Assembly: GCA_020698575.1 (NCBI GenBank)
Contig: CM036255.1
Location: 33,926,411-33,990,410, forward strand
Length of the DNA: 64,000 bases
DNA from: Bostrychus sinensis
Lineage: Eukaryota; Chordata; Actinopteri; Gobiiformes; Eleotridae
Direction of reading: 5' to 3'
In this document: positions 10,365-21,850 of the stretch, piece after piece
Layout: the number at the start of each line of letters is the position of its first letter
Numbering within the stretch: position 1 is the first letter of the stretch
Program-made: the position numbers and the translations under genes
Notes under the pieces: model-generated
The model's database searches: none
What the model saw: only the letters and a program-made list of their open reading frames with translations
Told to the model about the DNA's origin: nothing

Positions 10365-10894
10365 TGTCAAACATTTACATCAGAAAAGGTTTGAGTGGAG
10401 CCTCTGGAGAGCTGAGTTCAGGACCAGACCAGAGCTTTATGAGAAAACAAACTGTGGAACTAATGATGCATGAAGAAGTGCTCTGGCTCTGTTTAGAACT
10501 ACACCTGGGTAAAGGTTAGAGAAAGTCTGTGCAGTAAACTGAATGAACACATGAACAGATTAAACAGATGTCACTGTAACCCTAATAAATAACACACTAC
10601 CAACTTTAACTGTAAAAACACCACTAAAGCTAATATCTGATGCACAGTATTTTCAGGTCTGGTCAGCTGTGAACAAAGTGATAGGATTTTGTAACATAGA
10701 TTATGAAATGCTGATTCATGTCGTCACATCTCCATCTACTGTGAGTCTCCTCAACAACATCTGCAGAACATCACTACCTGCCACTAACAGCCTCTGTGCA
10801 GTGGTCTGTCTAATAGTCCTTATGTGTTCACTTTATAAAAGTGTACAGTGTGCTTTAAACAACTGTGGCCTTTCAGAGGTTCAGGTTAATAATT
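10365..10894 (-). repeat. V-upstream block shared by V3, V9, V12 and, in part, V6 and V14
   Basis: A roughly 530-base sequence in front of V3. It is repeated almost unchanged at 29,500-30,026 (V9) and 36,869-37,385 (V12), and its first 130-150 bases precede V6 and V14. No coding function is supported. Its copies mark the duplication units of the locus. Confidence 0.75.
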
Positions 10895-12117
10895 GTTATG
10901 TTTCACAGAAAAGTTGTTTTTGTCAAGTGGGGTGTGGCACAGGGGAAAGTAGGACACAAAAATGCAGAACTGTGATGCTAAATATATTAAAGTAAGAAAC
11001 CAAATGGAATGGAAAACAAGTGAACAACTCCAAATCCAAATGAAAAAGCAGAACAAAACACTAATCCAAAATGTAAAAAAAATGACGAAAAACTGAATGT
11101 AAAAGTCCAAAATCAGGGAGAGCAAAATACAAAAACTTATAGCAAATGAGAATCACAAAGACACAGGGACACGGACATAGAAGAGACATGGACATGACAA
11201 AACTCAGACAGGATCATGACAGTACCCTCCCCAAGGGACGGCTCCCAGACGTCCCAAACAGGCACGAAGACGGACGCTGACCGAGGGTAGAGGGGGTTTG
11301 AAGGAGCGTTCAGGGGTGGAACAAGAGCATCTGAGGTTGAAACAAGACTCCAGAGAAAAGTCAGGAGGCTCCGGCGGTGACCCCAGAGGAGGGTCAGGAA
11401 CTGGCGGCAGCGTCTTTGGGTGTCCCGGACGAGGAACAGGAACTGATTGCGGCTTCTTCGTCCGCCCCAGCCCAGGGACGGGAACTGGCAGAGACCACCC
11501 CACACAGAGATCAGTGTCCAGCAGAGGCCCCGGGATGGGAACGGGTGGCGACCTCCCCGGACAGAGATCAATGGCCCCGGGACAGGAACAGGAACAGGCA
11601 GCGACCGTCCCATTCAGAGATCTGTGTTTGGCAGTGGCCCTGGGTCAGAAACAGGTGGCAGCTACACCGAATGGAGATCAGTGTCCAGCGAAGGCCTCGG
11701 GACAGGAACAGGCTCCGTCAGTAACGGCCAATCAGGCGGAGGAAGGTCTAGGTCCAGTGCCAGCCCCTCTGGTGGACAAAAGAGAACTTGATCTGGAGGT
11801 GGCCGCCACTCAAGGGCGATGGGAGGAGCTAGAACCATGGGTGGAGCTCAGGGAGGAGCTGCAGACGTGGGCGGAGGCACAGCAGGAGGATAAGGAGCTG
11901 AATCCAAAATGGTGGAGCCTGGCCTCCGACCAATGTGAGCCTTTGTCTCCTCCGGGGGGTGCCCTGTTTGTGGCCTGTGAATGGGCGTAAATCTGAGCCC
12001 ACTGCAGAGCGGCCACGGGGCAAAGTCCACTGGCCCACATTTTAACAAAGTACAGCAGTGGGACTCTGTCTCCCTAAAACAGTCTGGGTCCTGGTGTGGT
12101 TGCATCATTCTGTCATA
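10895..12117. repeat. Probable transposon-derived insertion with low-complexity open frame
   Basis: Homology to the V-upstream block stops at about 10,894 and new sequence begins (TTGTTATGTTTCACAG). The block is locally GC-rich. It has a frame at 11,298-11,990 (+) that is mostly imperfect repeats of a Gly/Thr/Gln-rich unit (period roughly 60-70 bases, with GTG, CAG and TCAGTGTCC motifs). I do not recognise a conserved domain and treat it as a mobile-element relic, not a gene. The element type is undetermined. Confidence 0.45.
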
Positions 12118-13663
12118 TGTACGGTGGCCCTGAGGTGCAACATCAAAACTGTTTTTGTCCACTAAAAAAATAAAAGCAGATTTAGATCTTTTTTTTAAAA
12201 TCTTGCCTTAAAAAGAAACCCATCCCTCAAATTTAAAAAAGAATTTACAAAAAAATTAAATAAATGTCTATATTAAAAAAGGAACATCATCAAAGTTTGT
12301 TTTGTCCACTAGAAAAATAAAAGCAGAGGATGATTTTTAAATGTGTTGCTGCAAAAAAAAAAATAAATAAATAAATAAACTCACCTCTAAAAAATAAAGC
12401 CATGTCTCATTTTTTTAAATCTTTAAAAAAAAAAAAAAACTCACACATTAAAAAAAAACTAAGACTTTTCACTATTTAAATAAAGTTAATCTAAAAATAA
12501 AAACACACAGCTTCAATTTAAAAGAGGGCACTGTTTCCCCAAAATATCTCCCCCTTTTAAATTAAGGCTGCTGCCACATAAACAAAACCATGCTTCAAAT
12601 TTTAAAAGGGTTCAGCTAACGTGGCTAATGCTAAGGAAGTGAGTGCAGTGCTGCCTGACCACAAAACAGACAGAACCTGTTGCTCTGTGGCAATCAAAAT
12701 GTGCAACTATTTTTATTAATTATTCTATTACAATTACGAGCTTGACTTCACTTTTAAAGAAGTCCAGCAGTCCAAACACATATTTATTATATAACTTTAT
12801 TATCAATACTGTATGATGACTTGTGTTGTCCTGCCTCTGTCCCAGGTTTAATGGCATAATAATACTTCTTTCTTCCTCCGTGTTTCTCTGCGTAAACCAA
12901 ATCCAGATTTGTGTCTTCATGTAGACAGTTTGGTGCAGGTACAGCATCAGTCTGCAGCCAGACCCCTCACCAGTCACAGCTGGAACACACCATGAGGACG
13001 ATCCGCTCCCTGCACAGATGTGGCGCAGACTGCTGCAGAGTGAGTGCACATCTGGGTACTCTAAGCTGCAGCCTCACTTCCTTAGCATTAGCCACGTTAG
13101 CTGAACCCTTTTAAAATTTGAAGCATGGTTTTGTTTTTGTGGCAGGAGCTTTAATTTAAAATGGGGCAGATATTTTGGGGAAACAGCGCCCTCTATTAAT
13201 TTGAAGCTGTGTTTTTATTTTTAGATGAATTTGATTTAAAAAGTGGAAGGTCTTTTTTTAATAGAACAATTGTTTTTTAATTTTGTGGCATGCTTTTTTA
13301 TTTTGAGGAGATATTTTTATTTTTAGAAAAGCTTATTTTATTTTGATGAGTGAGGTTTTTTTTTTAATCAAGCTTTTTAAAGATTGACACATGGCTTTAT
13401 TTTAACTAACTTGTTAAATTTTAGAGGTGAGTTTATTTTTTTAGGCAACACATTTAAAAATCTTTCTCTGCTTTTATTTTTCTAGTGGACAAAAACAATG
13501 TTGATAGTGCCCCTTTTTTAATATAGATGTTTATTAAAAGTTTTTGTATATTCTTTTTTATTTTATTTTTTAATTTGTAAACCCATCCCTAAATTTAAGG
13601 CAAGATTTTTATTAATCTACATCTGCTTTTATTTTTGTTGTTGCACCTCAGGGCCACCGTACA
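12118..13663. mobile_element. Fold-back element with very long terminal inverted repeats
   Basis: The left end TGTACGGTGGCCCTGAGGTG (12,118) is the exact reverse complement of the right end at 13,663. The inverted similarity continues imperfectly for roughly 500 bases on each side. Paired examples are the CTTGCCTTAAAAAG/AAATTTAAGGCAAG block and the TTCAGCTAACGTGGCTAATG block near 12,610 against 13,080-13,110. The arms are T/A-rich and flank a centre at about 12,660-13,060. No transposase was seen. It sits between the V3 unit and C-B and is absent at the corresponding place next to C-E. Confidence 0.75.
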
Positions 13664-13917
13664 CAGAGAGCAGATATCAGCAGTGTTTTAGAGACTCAGA
13701 GACACAGGTGAGTGCAGGTTTATTGTGTATTTATTGAAAGTGTTCCATCACAACCAGCTCAAGACAGAAACATGCTTTTGATGAGCAGCTCTTTATTGAA
13801 GCGGGACGTCCCAATTCCGACAGAGGTGTGTGTGCGGCGCAGTAAGTGAAGTGTAGCTGTAGCTGTAGAGGCGTGAGCTGACAGCAGAGGGCGCTCTGCC
13901 TGATCCCAGTGAGTGTG
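13664..13917 (-). promoter_or_regulatory. 3' flank of C-B with poly(A) signal
   Basis: Minus-strand AATAAA at 13,792-13,797, about 120 bases beyond the stop, as in C-A. The flank is the same as downstream of C-E. Confidence 0.7.
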
Positions 13918-14246
13918 TCAGTCCTGGGAACACTGCAGTGCGCTCAGTGTGTGTGACACTGGACTCTGGGAGCCCTGGCTGGCCTCACAGCTCACAGCCA
14001 CGCCCCCGTCCCTCCACTGGTGTGCGGGGAGCGTCAGGCTGCTGCTCCAGCTGTAGTGGCCGTCCTTTTGCGGCACCGCGGGGCTCCGGCTCTGCTCCCG
14101 GCCGCCGCCGCCGCCGGACACCTTCCAGGACACGCTCCAGTCTGACGGGAAGCCCTTGTTGGCCAGGCACATGAGCGTGGCCTTCCCCTGGGCCAGCTCC
14201 TCTCTGGAGGGGGGCAGCACTGTCAGGGTGGGCTCCACTCGCCCCA
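13918..14246 (-). CDS. Immunoglobulin light-chain C exon C-B
   Basis: Minus-strand copy of the C exon, 329 bases, starting after acceptor TGTCTGCAG (14,247-14,249 is the CAG) and ending at the TGA at 13,918-13,920. It encodes the same protein as C-A, including five glycines, the two intradomain Cys and the terminal LQCSQD. It is paired with J-B 818 bases upstream. Confidence 0.95.
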
Positions 14247-15064
14247 CTGCAGACACACAATGGGACAATATGTAAATACAATACATTATGAAGAGTCAGT
14301 AAGGTCAATGGAATGATTTAGCAGAGGAAAGACAAACAACATGTAGTCAATTTTAATGTAGGTTATGATTTTATACACATTTAAAATTGGGAATTTTAAA
14401 CCACTAAGTCTATAACAATAGTAAAGTGTAAAAATAAATGGATTGAAAATAAAAAGTATAAAAAAGTGAACAAAGAAATCTGAAAATTACAACAATACAG
14501 AACTGACAAAAACTCCACCAAATTCATAAAAATACAAAAATTATTTATATAAAAAAAAAACAGAAAAGTTAAGTTGTGCTTTTGTAATAAACAATAGTTT
14601 TAGGCCAAACTGCGTCAGTGGAAAAAGAGCTCTGTTACAGAGAGGCTCCACTGAAGCAGAACGACAGAAAGGTTTCAGAGCTAAAGATAAACAGAGAAAA
14701 ACCTCAAGACTTTAACATGAGACACTGTTCATGTTAAGTTTCTTTTGTTTTATATTTCTATATTTACTTTGGAATAAAAATGTTGAACAAGAGATAGCAA
14801 AAAAAAAAAAAAAGAAAGAAAAAGAAAGGGTATAGCACCTCAAAAAACAATTTAATAAAAATTATTCACAATTAAAAACAAAGTGTGAAAATTTTGCATT
14901 TTTGCATTTTTTGACCTTGAGAAGACATGGTCTATACAATAAACCATTTTCAGAAAAAAAAAAAAAAAAAAAATTGATCACATCATTAAAATATCAGTAC
15001 ACATCAATATAATGAACAGTAAGTGAGATTTAGAAGAAAATATGAAGAAGTTGAAATGACTTAC
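14247..15064 (-). other. J-C intron of cluster B
   Basis: AT-rich intron, shorter and more diverged than in clusters A, C and E, with several poly-A/T runs. No gene seen. Confidence 0.75.
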
Positions 15065-15102
15065 AGTTCAGCTCCAGTCTGGTTCCTCCACCGAACGTGA
15101 AC
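15065..15102 (-). CDS. Immunoglobulin light-chain J segment J-B
   Basis: 38 bases encoding (W)FTFGGGTRLELN, with the donor GTAAG at 15,060-15,064 on the minus strand. Confidence 0.93.
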
Positions 15103-15141
15103 CACAGTGATACAAACTCATTGAGTGGTCGTACAAAAACC
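15103..15141 (-). other. 23-RSS of J-B
   Basis: Heptamer 15,103-15,109, 23-base spacer, nonamer 15,133-15,141. Confidence 0.92.
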
Positions 15142-15732
15142 TGCAGCCGTTCAGAGACTGTTACAAAACCATTCAGTTGTGGAGAAACTGGTAAACAACT
15201 CTGAAACAGCTTCAGCATCAGGTCAGATTTAGATCAAACCAGGAATAAACTTGGACTAAATTAGGACAAAAGTTTGACTGAACCAGAACTAAACTAGGAC
15301 TAAACCAAGCTATGGCAAAACTTGGACTAATCCAGGACCAAACTAAGACCAAAACTAAGTCCAGACTCAAACTGACTCTTGTTAGTTTTAAGTTTCTATA
15401 TGTGATTAAAAATGTATTTTTTTCATAAAATAAATCAAATTAAAATTTTATTATATTTGTAAAACCCTATGTTGTTTGTATACATATATTTTTACAGAGC
15501 AGTGTGAGCGGTGAGTCTACTGTTACTGATGGTGTGTGTGTGGCCTGTTCTTTGGTCTGAACTGAGCTTGTTTTAAATGTTCTCTAGAAATAAAGTCTGA
15601 CTGGGTTTGACTGAGAAAATTATTTAGATTATTTTAAATAAATAAAAGTTAAATAGTATTGTCTTTATAATGTAGTGTAACTGTGTAGAGTGAGCTCAGT
15701 GAAGTGAGTCAGTTTCTGTTCTGACTGAGGGA
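15142..15732. other. V-J intergenic DNA of cluster B
   Basis: Contains the decayed AGGACTAAACC/CCAGAACTAAACTAGG tandem motif at about 15,230-15,370 and the open frame leading into J-B (ATG complement at 15,218). Otherwise no gene. Confidence 0.55.
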
Positions 15733-15760
15733 GGTTTTTGTACGAGTGTTTTTCACTGTG
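15733..15760 (-). other. 12-RSS of V4
   Basis: Heptamer 15,754-15,760, 12-base spacer, nonamer 15,733-15,741. Confidence 0.92.
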
Positions 15761-16281
15761 TGGACGGCCACTGACTGTTGATGTTGTGAAGACTCTTACA
15801 GTAGTAAACAGTATAATCTTCAGCCTGAACTCCACTGATGGTCAGAGTGAAGCGAGACCCAGATCCACTGCCTGAAAAACGACTGGGAACACCTGAGACT
15901 CGATTTGTTGCACGATAAATGAGAGCTTTAGGGCTCTCTCCATCTCTCTGTTGGTACCAGTGTAAATCTAGTGCCCCATAGCTACTGTCATAGTACACAT
16001 CCTGACTGACAGTACACTGTATGTGGACGGTGTCCCCCAGGGCGGCCCTCACTGCTCCAGCCTGAGTCACTGTCACCTGTCCTCTGGACTCTGAACACAC
16101 ACAAACACAAAGCACCTGATGGTTTAGTCTGGTTGGTCTCAGAGGGACGGATGTGGACAGAGGACAGCAGTGGGACTCTCTGGACTTTACCTGTGAAGCA
16201 GCAGCAGAGGACAGTCCACATGAGGACGCACACCAAAGTCATGTTGGTGATGAGGAGGGCTTCTGTGGCTTGTGTTGTCAT
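15761..16281 (-). CDS. Immunoglobulin light-chain V segment V4 (family 1), intact
   Basis: Leader exon 16,191-16,281 and V exon 15,761-16,090. CDR1 (QDVYYDSSYGALDLH) is one codon longer than in V2 and V3. The germline end is YYCKSLHNINSQWPST. FR1 has GDTVHIQC instead of GATVNIQC. Same orientation as J-B and C-B, so deletional joining is expected. The promoter is of the hairpin type, as in V1 and V2. Confidence 0.92.
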
Positions 16282-16321
16282 GAAGGACAGCTGCCAGTGC
16301 TCCAGAGTGCACCTCTCAGGA

Positions 16322-16422
16322 CTATAAAGTGTCCCACTGGACCATGCTGCTGCTCATGCAAAGTGTGTGTCTATGGAAATGAGGCTCCAACAGGGACAGC
16401 ACTCTGAGCAGCAGCATGGTCC
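16322..16422 (-). promoter_or_regulatory. V4 promoter with hairpin
   Basis: CTATAAAG (16,322-16,329), ATGCAAAG (16,356-16,363) and an 18-bp inverted repeat (16,339-16,356 with 16,405-16,422). Confidence 0.6.
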
Positions 16423-17518
16423 TGTATCATCAGCATCACACACAACAATCTAATCTACAACTACAATGATAATAAAAAGTTGGGAGTTGTAAAGTACATA
16501 AATATGTTCATTGTTTAGTTGACTTAATTTTATTTTTTTTTTTTTACTATTTGTCATTTATTAAAATTGTCACTATTTCTGTAATGTGCTTCAGTTGCTC
16601 ATGATTTTTCTGTATATTATTTATTGTAGTTATGTTGACATACGTACTGTAGGTATAAACATTTTCATCCTTTTTTTATGTTTTAAAATCAGTCTCTGTC
16701 TCGTTTTCACAAAGGTCTCAGTTGTGTCCTTTACTTTTTGCCATTTTTGTGCTCAGTTTATTTCCTTATTTTTCAGATCTTAAATGTTTCTCCATTTAGT
16801 TTTTATTGAATTGTCAATATTTTGAATAGTTTTTTGTTACAAACCAGTCAGTTGTGTAAATTGTGGAAAAAAGCATTGGATTGCCTTAAGTTTGTAGTTT
16901 AACATAAAAAAAAATAAAAAAAATAAATAACAAAAAACATGATAATGCACATTCACTTTTCAGATTATTCTAGGTTAAGAGGGAGATATCACCTCAATAA
17001 ATGATTTACAATTATTTAAACTAAAACTTACAGAGTCAAACAACATTGTCTTATTAAACAGAATAAAACAGCAGGATTACAGGACACTGCAGTAAAACAT
17101 TTCTATTAAGAAGCTGCTTTTGGGTTAAATCTATCTGCAGGGTTTAAAATGAATTTCTGATCATAAAACACTGTAGCAGTTATGAAAAGTTCATGACAAT
17201 AATGGCCATACAAACTCTTTATTTTGAGTTTATTCCCTCATATTGTGTTTGTTTTTTCAGATGTCCAGTTTGTAAAAGAAAAGGAAAAAGGTATTTCATG
17301 AAATAATTGAAAATATATGTTTAAAAATTTTTAGAAGTGTATGCTTCACATTGTGTTTATTATTAAAATCAAACAAGAATAATTTATTTTGGGGAGAAAC
17401 AAGAAATTGATGGTGAATTTAAGAAAGAAAGTTGTAATGCATGATACTCAGTGATCTGTGTTTTACTGTGTGTGAGCTCAGTGAAGTGAGACAGTTTCAG
17501 TTCAGTCTGACTGAGGGA
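16423..17518. other. Gene-free AT-rich DNA between V4 and V5
   Basis: No coding signal. The part about 16,950-17,450 matches, inverted, the stretch between V13 and C-E (about 42.7-43.26 kb), which ties V5 and V13 to a common ancestral unit. Confidence 0.55.
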
Positions 17519-17546
17519 GGTTTTTGTACGACTGTTTTTCACTGTG
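17519..17546 (-). other. 12-RSS of V5
   Basis: Heptamer 17,540-17,546, 12-base spacer, nonamer 17,519-17,527. Confidence 0.92.
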
Positions 17547-17984
17547 TGAGTGGGTAGTAGTTAAACTGCTGACAGAAATAAACTCCTGTGTCTTCAGCCT
17601 CAAATCCACTGATGGTCAGAGTGAAGTCAGATCCTGAACCACTTCCACTAAAACGACTTGAAACTCCAGAGTGACGAGAAGTAGCAGAATATATCAGAAG
17701 TTTTGGAGATTCTGTGCCTTTTTGAAGATACCAGGCAAGATAACTCCTAACACTTGTACTGATCTGACATCTGACTGTAACAGAGTCTCCTTTATTGACA
17801 GCCGCAGCTTTAGGAGTCTGAGTCAGGATAATATCTCCTGAAGAACCTGAAAAACAGAAGAAGAGTTATTGAGACAAACCCCGCTGGTGTCCAGAGGAGC
17901 AGTGCTGTGACCCAGAGCTCAGATGTCCTCACCCCGAACGAGGAGCCCCAGGGCCAGCAGTAACATCAGGGACATCAGGCTCAT
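17547..17984 (-). CDS. Immunoglobulin light-chain V segment V5 (family 2), intact
   Basis: Founder entry for the second V family. Leader exon 17,933-17,984 encodes MSLMSLMLLLALGLLVR plus one base, with donor GG|GTGAGG. V exon 17,547-17,846 follows acceptor TTTTTCAG. The split codon gives GSSGDIILTQTPKAAAVNKG. Framework landmarks: VRCQ, WYLQKGTESP, RFSGSGSGSD and VYFC. The germline end QQFNYYPLT has 9 residues after Cys, like mammalian kappa, and is shorter than family 1. The gene is open throughout and in the same orientation as cluster B, upstream of V4. Confidence 0.92.
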
Positions 17985-18078
17985 TGTGTTGTTGGTGTGG
18001 GAGTGGCTCTGAAGGGCCCGCACAGACACTGAGCAGCACTGGGCTCTTAACGGCTGGGAGCAGAGAGGCAGCACACAT

Positions 18079-18086
18079 ATGCAAAC
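18079..18086 (-). promoter_or_regulatory. Octamer-like element of V5
   Basis: ATGCAAAC, 7 of 8 bases of the immunoglobulin octamer, about 95 bases before the leader ATG. The same element precedes V8 and V13. Confidence 0.55.
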
Positions 18087-18119
18087 ACACACAGTCAGTG
18101 AGACTCACAGCTCACACAG

Positions 18120-19290
18120 ACCTGGCCTCTGGGACAACTCACCACTACTCACTACTGGACACATGGATGGAAGATAACTATTCAGTTGCATGTTTTTGTA
18201 ATTTGAAGCTAAAAGTAGTATGCTAATTGTTGTTTTTGCAGTTTGCGAGCTGCTGCTTTGTTGTGCTCTTTGCTGTGATTTAAATTGTTTAGTTACAGAA
18301 GCCCAATGTATAATCTGTAGCTGGCTGAAGACAACTTCACTGAGGATCTTCACACTGTAATTGTTGGTTACGTTTACAGAAAACCTACACACTGCACTTT
18401 TTTGGCCTTGATGCAAGATAATGTTTTCTTCTGCTTAAATATAAAATGACAGAAGTCGCCAAGTCACTATAAAAACATTAATTAAGAAAATATCTTATAT
18501 TAAATTTATTTTTCAAACCAATAATTTCTTTGTATTCCCCGCCCCTTTTCAGTTTGTAATGATGTCCTGATAAAACTCCACTCTGTAGGAAAACTGAAGT
18601 AGGTCGTTTAAAATTTACAAAGAAAATTTTTGAAAGTTGAAAAATTTGAACTTCTGTAAACATTCTCAGCGCGTTAACCAATCAGGGACCTGCTGTAGCA
18701 GTGACGTGGTTACGTACGACGTAACAGGAGGAGATCCCTGCAGCAGAGATCCAGCAAAACAATCATCGAGGCTTCAGAGTGAACCTGGAGATAAAAGCTA
18801 CAGCCTACAGCAGCTCTTCTACTTTTATGAAGACAGGAAACAAAAACAGCCCTGATAGAAAACAGTATAAAAATAAAATAAATATGGCTGTTTAGCTCTG
18901 TGTGACTGTGGTTACAGCTGTTATCTGTGATACAAGCCTGAGACAGAGGCTCGCTCTGATCATCGTGACATCAAGAACTCACAAATAAACAAAGTTAAAT
19001 ATAAAGGGGGGTAACTTTACCAAAATAACCTATTAAGATGTGTTCATTATATTAGCAGTTACTGCACTCTCCAGAACAACAGAAAATACAGAGCCTGGGA
19101 CTAGACCAGACCCCAAAACCACTACAGCGAGCTGATGTACAAGAAATAACTCCAGGTACAGCAGCAGTGTCCTGGGGAGAGGTCCTGCAGCCTCACGGGA
19201 CACAGGTGAGCAAACTGAAACAGGCTCAGGTGGGAGGAGCCCGAGCGGCCACGCCCCTCATTTGACAGAAATGAAGCGAACACTTCGCCT
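18120..19290. other. Gene-free DNA upstream of V5
   Basis: No supported gene. The piece 18,500-18,620 is shared with the DNA next to pseudogenes V7 and V11 (25.55-25.65 and 35.86-35.95 kb). Confidence 0.5.
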
Positions 19291-19430
19291 CATTCGCGCA
19301 CATTTGACGCGTGAATAGGGCAAATTGTTTGTGCGAACGACATGAGTGAATTCAAAATGGTCACGTGTCCAACGAGACGCCAGTGACGCAAATTTGACGC
19401 CAGATTGACGTCCGGTGTGAACGCACCATT
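19291..19430. repeat. Possible DNA-transposon relic
   Basis: A CpG-rich block with repeated TTGACG(C/T) motifs, ending GTCCGGTGTGAACGCACC, which resembles ends of common teleost hAT-like MITEs as I recall them. No clear inverted ends were found. Confidence 0.35.
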
Positions 19431-19660
19431 AGACAGACCTCTACTCTGACAATGTTCAAGTCCAGACTTAAAACTTATCTGCACTCTTCTCTTTTAATTT
19501 AATTTTAAATGAGAAACAATAAGATCAAATTTTTAAGATTTTAATTTTTTAATTGTAATTCTTGTCTTTGTACTTTTAAACTTGCCTTCTTTTCTGTAAA
19601 GCACTTTAAATTACTCTGTGTATGAATTGTGTTATACAAATAAACTTGCCTTGCCTAACC
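19431..19660 (+). repeat. LINE 3'-end fragment
   Basis: Starts in a short coding remnant (TMFKSRLKTYLHSSL-like, 'TTCAAGTCCAGACTTAAAAC'). It continues as the 3' UTR with GTAAAGCACTTTAAATTACT and ends in CTTGCCTTGCCT, a typical teleost LINE tail. Confidence 0.6.
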
Positions 19661-19779
19661 TCGCCCAGTGATTGTTGCAGGACAGGTGAGTCTTCAGGAC
19701 GAGGGACAAAACGTCTTCTACACAACAAACTTTGTCCAGATGCCTTTCTTTTTTAAATTTCTAGTTTGGTTAAAAACAA

Positions 19780-20110
19780 TCACATCAGACATCCATCCAT
19801 CTTCTTCTGCTTTATCTGGGGCCGCGTCACAGAGGCAGCAGTCTAAGCAGAGATGCCCAGACTTCCCTCTCCCCAGACACTTCCTCCAGCTCATCCAGGG
19901 GGATCCTGAGGTGTTCCCAGCCCAGAGACACAGTCCCTCCAGGTCTTCTCCAGGGCCTCCTCCCTGTGGGACATGAACATCTCCTCAGGGAAGCGTCCAG
20001 GAGGCTCTGAAACAGAAGCCCAGGCCTCAGCTGCTCCTCTCCATGTGGAGGAGCAGCGGCTCTACTCTGAGCTCCTGACAAGTGACCAAGCTCCTCACTT
20101 TATCTCTAAG
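19780..20110 (-). pseudogene. 3' fragment of an RTE-like LINE
   Basis: Minus-strand reading recalls the C-terminal tail of the larger element at 46.8-48.9 kb (GVEPLLLHMERS-type residues). It starts at a CCATCCATCTT tail. Frames are broken throughout. Confidence 0.6.
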
Positions 20111-20640
20111 TGCTTTATCTAACCCCACATAGGAAACTAATTCCAGCCGCCTGTATCTGAGACCTTGTCCTTCAGCCCTGACCCACAGCTGACCTCAGGT
20201 GAGAGGAGGAACAGAGACTGAGCTGAACATCAAAGCTCTTCATTCATTTCTCAGTCGATCACATGAGACAAAAGAATCAAGTGTTAGAGCTGTTCCAGAC
20301 TCCACTCAGAGACAGATTTTATAATTTATGTAAAAATTAATTGTGCATGTTTGGATTTCTCCTCGTTTGTTACAGAGTTTATTATTCTGTTCATGTGTTT
20401 TCTGTTCCTTGGTCATGTGATGTTTGAAGTACTGTCTATTTTTTCCTGCTACTCCTGTTACTACTTTGTTATTACTGCTACTGCTTTTGCTGATACTTGA
20501 ACTGATAACAATTCAAGGACTACAGAAAAGACAAAACTACTACTAATGCAACTATTACTGCCAGTCACCTAATACTGTTACACTGAAACTACTTCTGCTA
20601 CTATTACTACTGTGTACTGCATCAGTACCACCACCACCGC
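20111..20640. other. Gene-free DNA with degenerate TACTACTGCT tract
   Basis: No coding signal. 20,440-20,640 is a loose ACTACTGC/TACTGCTACT microsatellite, akin to the array at 50.2-51.0 kb. Confidence 0.5.
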
Positions 20641-20769
20641 TACTGCTGCCACTTCTCTCTTCATGCATCATTAGTTCCACAGTTTGTTTTCTCATAAAGC
20701 TCTGGTCTGGTCCTGAACTCAGCTCTCCAGAGGCTCCACTCAAACCTTTTCTGATGTAAATGTTTGACA

Positions 20770-20811
20770 CTTTGCATGAGCAGCAGCATGGTCCAGTGGG
20801 ACACTTTATAG
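20770..20811 (+). promoter_or_regulatory. V6 promoter
   Basis: CTTTGCAT (20,770-20,777) and CTTTATAG (20,804-20,811), without the hairpin of V1, V2 and V4. Confidence 0.6.
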
Positions 20812-20851
20812 TCCTGAGAGGTGCACTCTGGAGCACTGGCAGCTGTCCTTC

Positions 20852-21384
20852 ATGACAACACAAGCCACAGAAGCCCTCCTCATCACCAACATGACTTTGG
20901 TGTGCGTCCTCATGTGGACTGTCCTCTGCTGCTGCTTCACAGGTAAAGTCCAGAGAGTCCCACTGCTGTCCTCTGTCCACATCCGTCCCTCTGAGACCAA
21001 CCAGACTAAACCATCAGGTGCTTTGTGTTTGTGTGTGTTCAGAGTCCAGAGGACAGGTGACAGTGACTCAGGCTGGAGCAGTGAGGGCCGCCCTGGGGGC
21101 CACCGTCAACATACAGTGTACTGTCAGTCAGGATGTGTACTATCAGAGTAGTTATGGCTACTGGTTACACTGGTACCAACAAAGAGATGGAGAGAAACCC
21201 AAGCCCCTCATATACTTTGCTAATCGTCGAGCCTCAGGTGTTCCCAGTCGTTTTTCAGGAAGTGGATCTGGGTCTCGCTTCACTCTGACCATCAGTGGAG
21301 TTCAGGCTGAAGATTATACTGTTTACTACTGTCAGAGTCTTCATGAGATCAAGAAGACTCTTCATGAACATGAGGCTGTGTTCA
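20852..21384 (+). CDS. Immunoglobulin light-chain V segment V6 (family 1) with unusually long germline CDR3
   Basis: Leader exon 20,852-20,942 (alternative ATG 20,891) and V exon 21,043-21,384, fifteen bases longer than V2. The germline end reads YYCQSLHEIKKTLHEHEAVFT, about 18 residues after Cys. A near-repeat of CTTCATGA flanks GATCAAGAAGACT, suggesting an in-frame local duplication in CDR3. FR2 differs from the other genes (EKPKPLIYFANRRAS). Otherwise intact and in deletional orientation to J-C. Confidence 0.92.
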
Positions 21385-21412
21385 CACAGTGAAAAACACT
21401 CGTACAAAAACC
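21385..21412 (+). other. 12-RSS of V6
   Basis: CACAGTG (21,385-21,391), 12-base spacer, ACAAAAACC (21,404-21,412). Confidence 0.92.
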
Positions 21413-21850
21413 TCCCTCAGTCAGACTGAACTGAAACTGACTCACTTCACTGAGCTCACACTGCACAGACTTACACTACATTATAAAGACAATACTATTT
21501 CACTTTTATTTATTTAAAATAAAATCTTTGTCTAAATTTATCAGTCAAACCCAGTCAGACTTTATTTCTAGAGAACATTTAAAACAAGCTCAGTTCAGAC
21601 CAAAGAACAGGCCACACACACACCATCAGTAACAGTAGACTCACCGCTCACACTGCTCTGTAAAAATATATGTATACAAACAACATAGGGTATTCCAAAT
21701 ATATTTTAATTTTAATTCATTTATTTTAGGAAATATTTATATATTTTTTAATCATATATAGAAACTTAAAACTGACAAATGAGTCTGGACTTAGTTTGAT
21801 CTTTGTTTGGTCCTGGATTAGTCCTAGTTTTGCCATAGCTTGGTTTAGTC
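21413..21850. other. V-J intergenic DNA of cluster C, left part
   Basis: Matches the V2-J-A interval of cluster A up to the hAT insertion point. No gene. Confidence 0.6.

Noticed and set aside
11298..11990. 230-aa frame next to V3
   Set aside because: Low-complexity repeat translation with equally open neighbouring frames and no known domain, lying in a block inserted into the V-upstream sequence. Treated as mobile-element debris.
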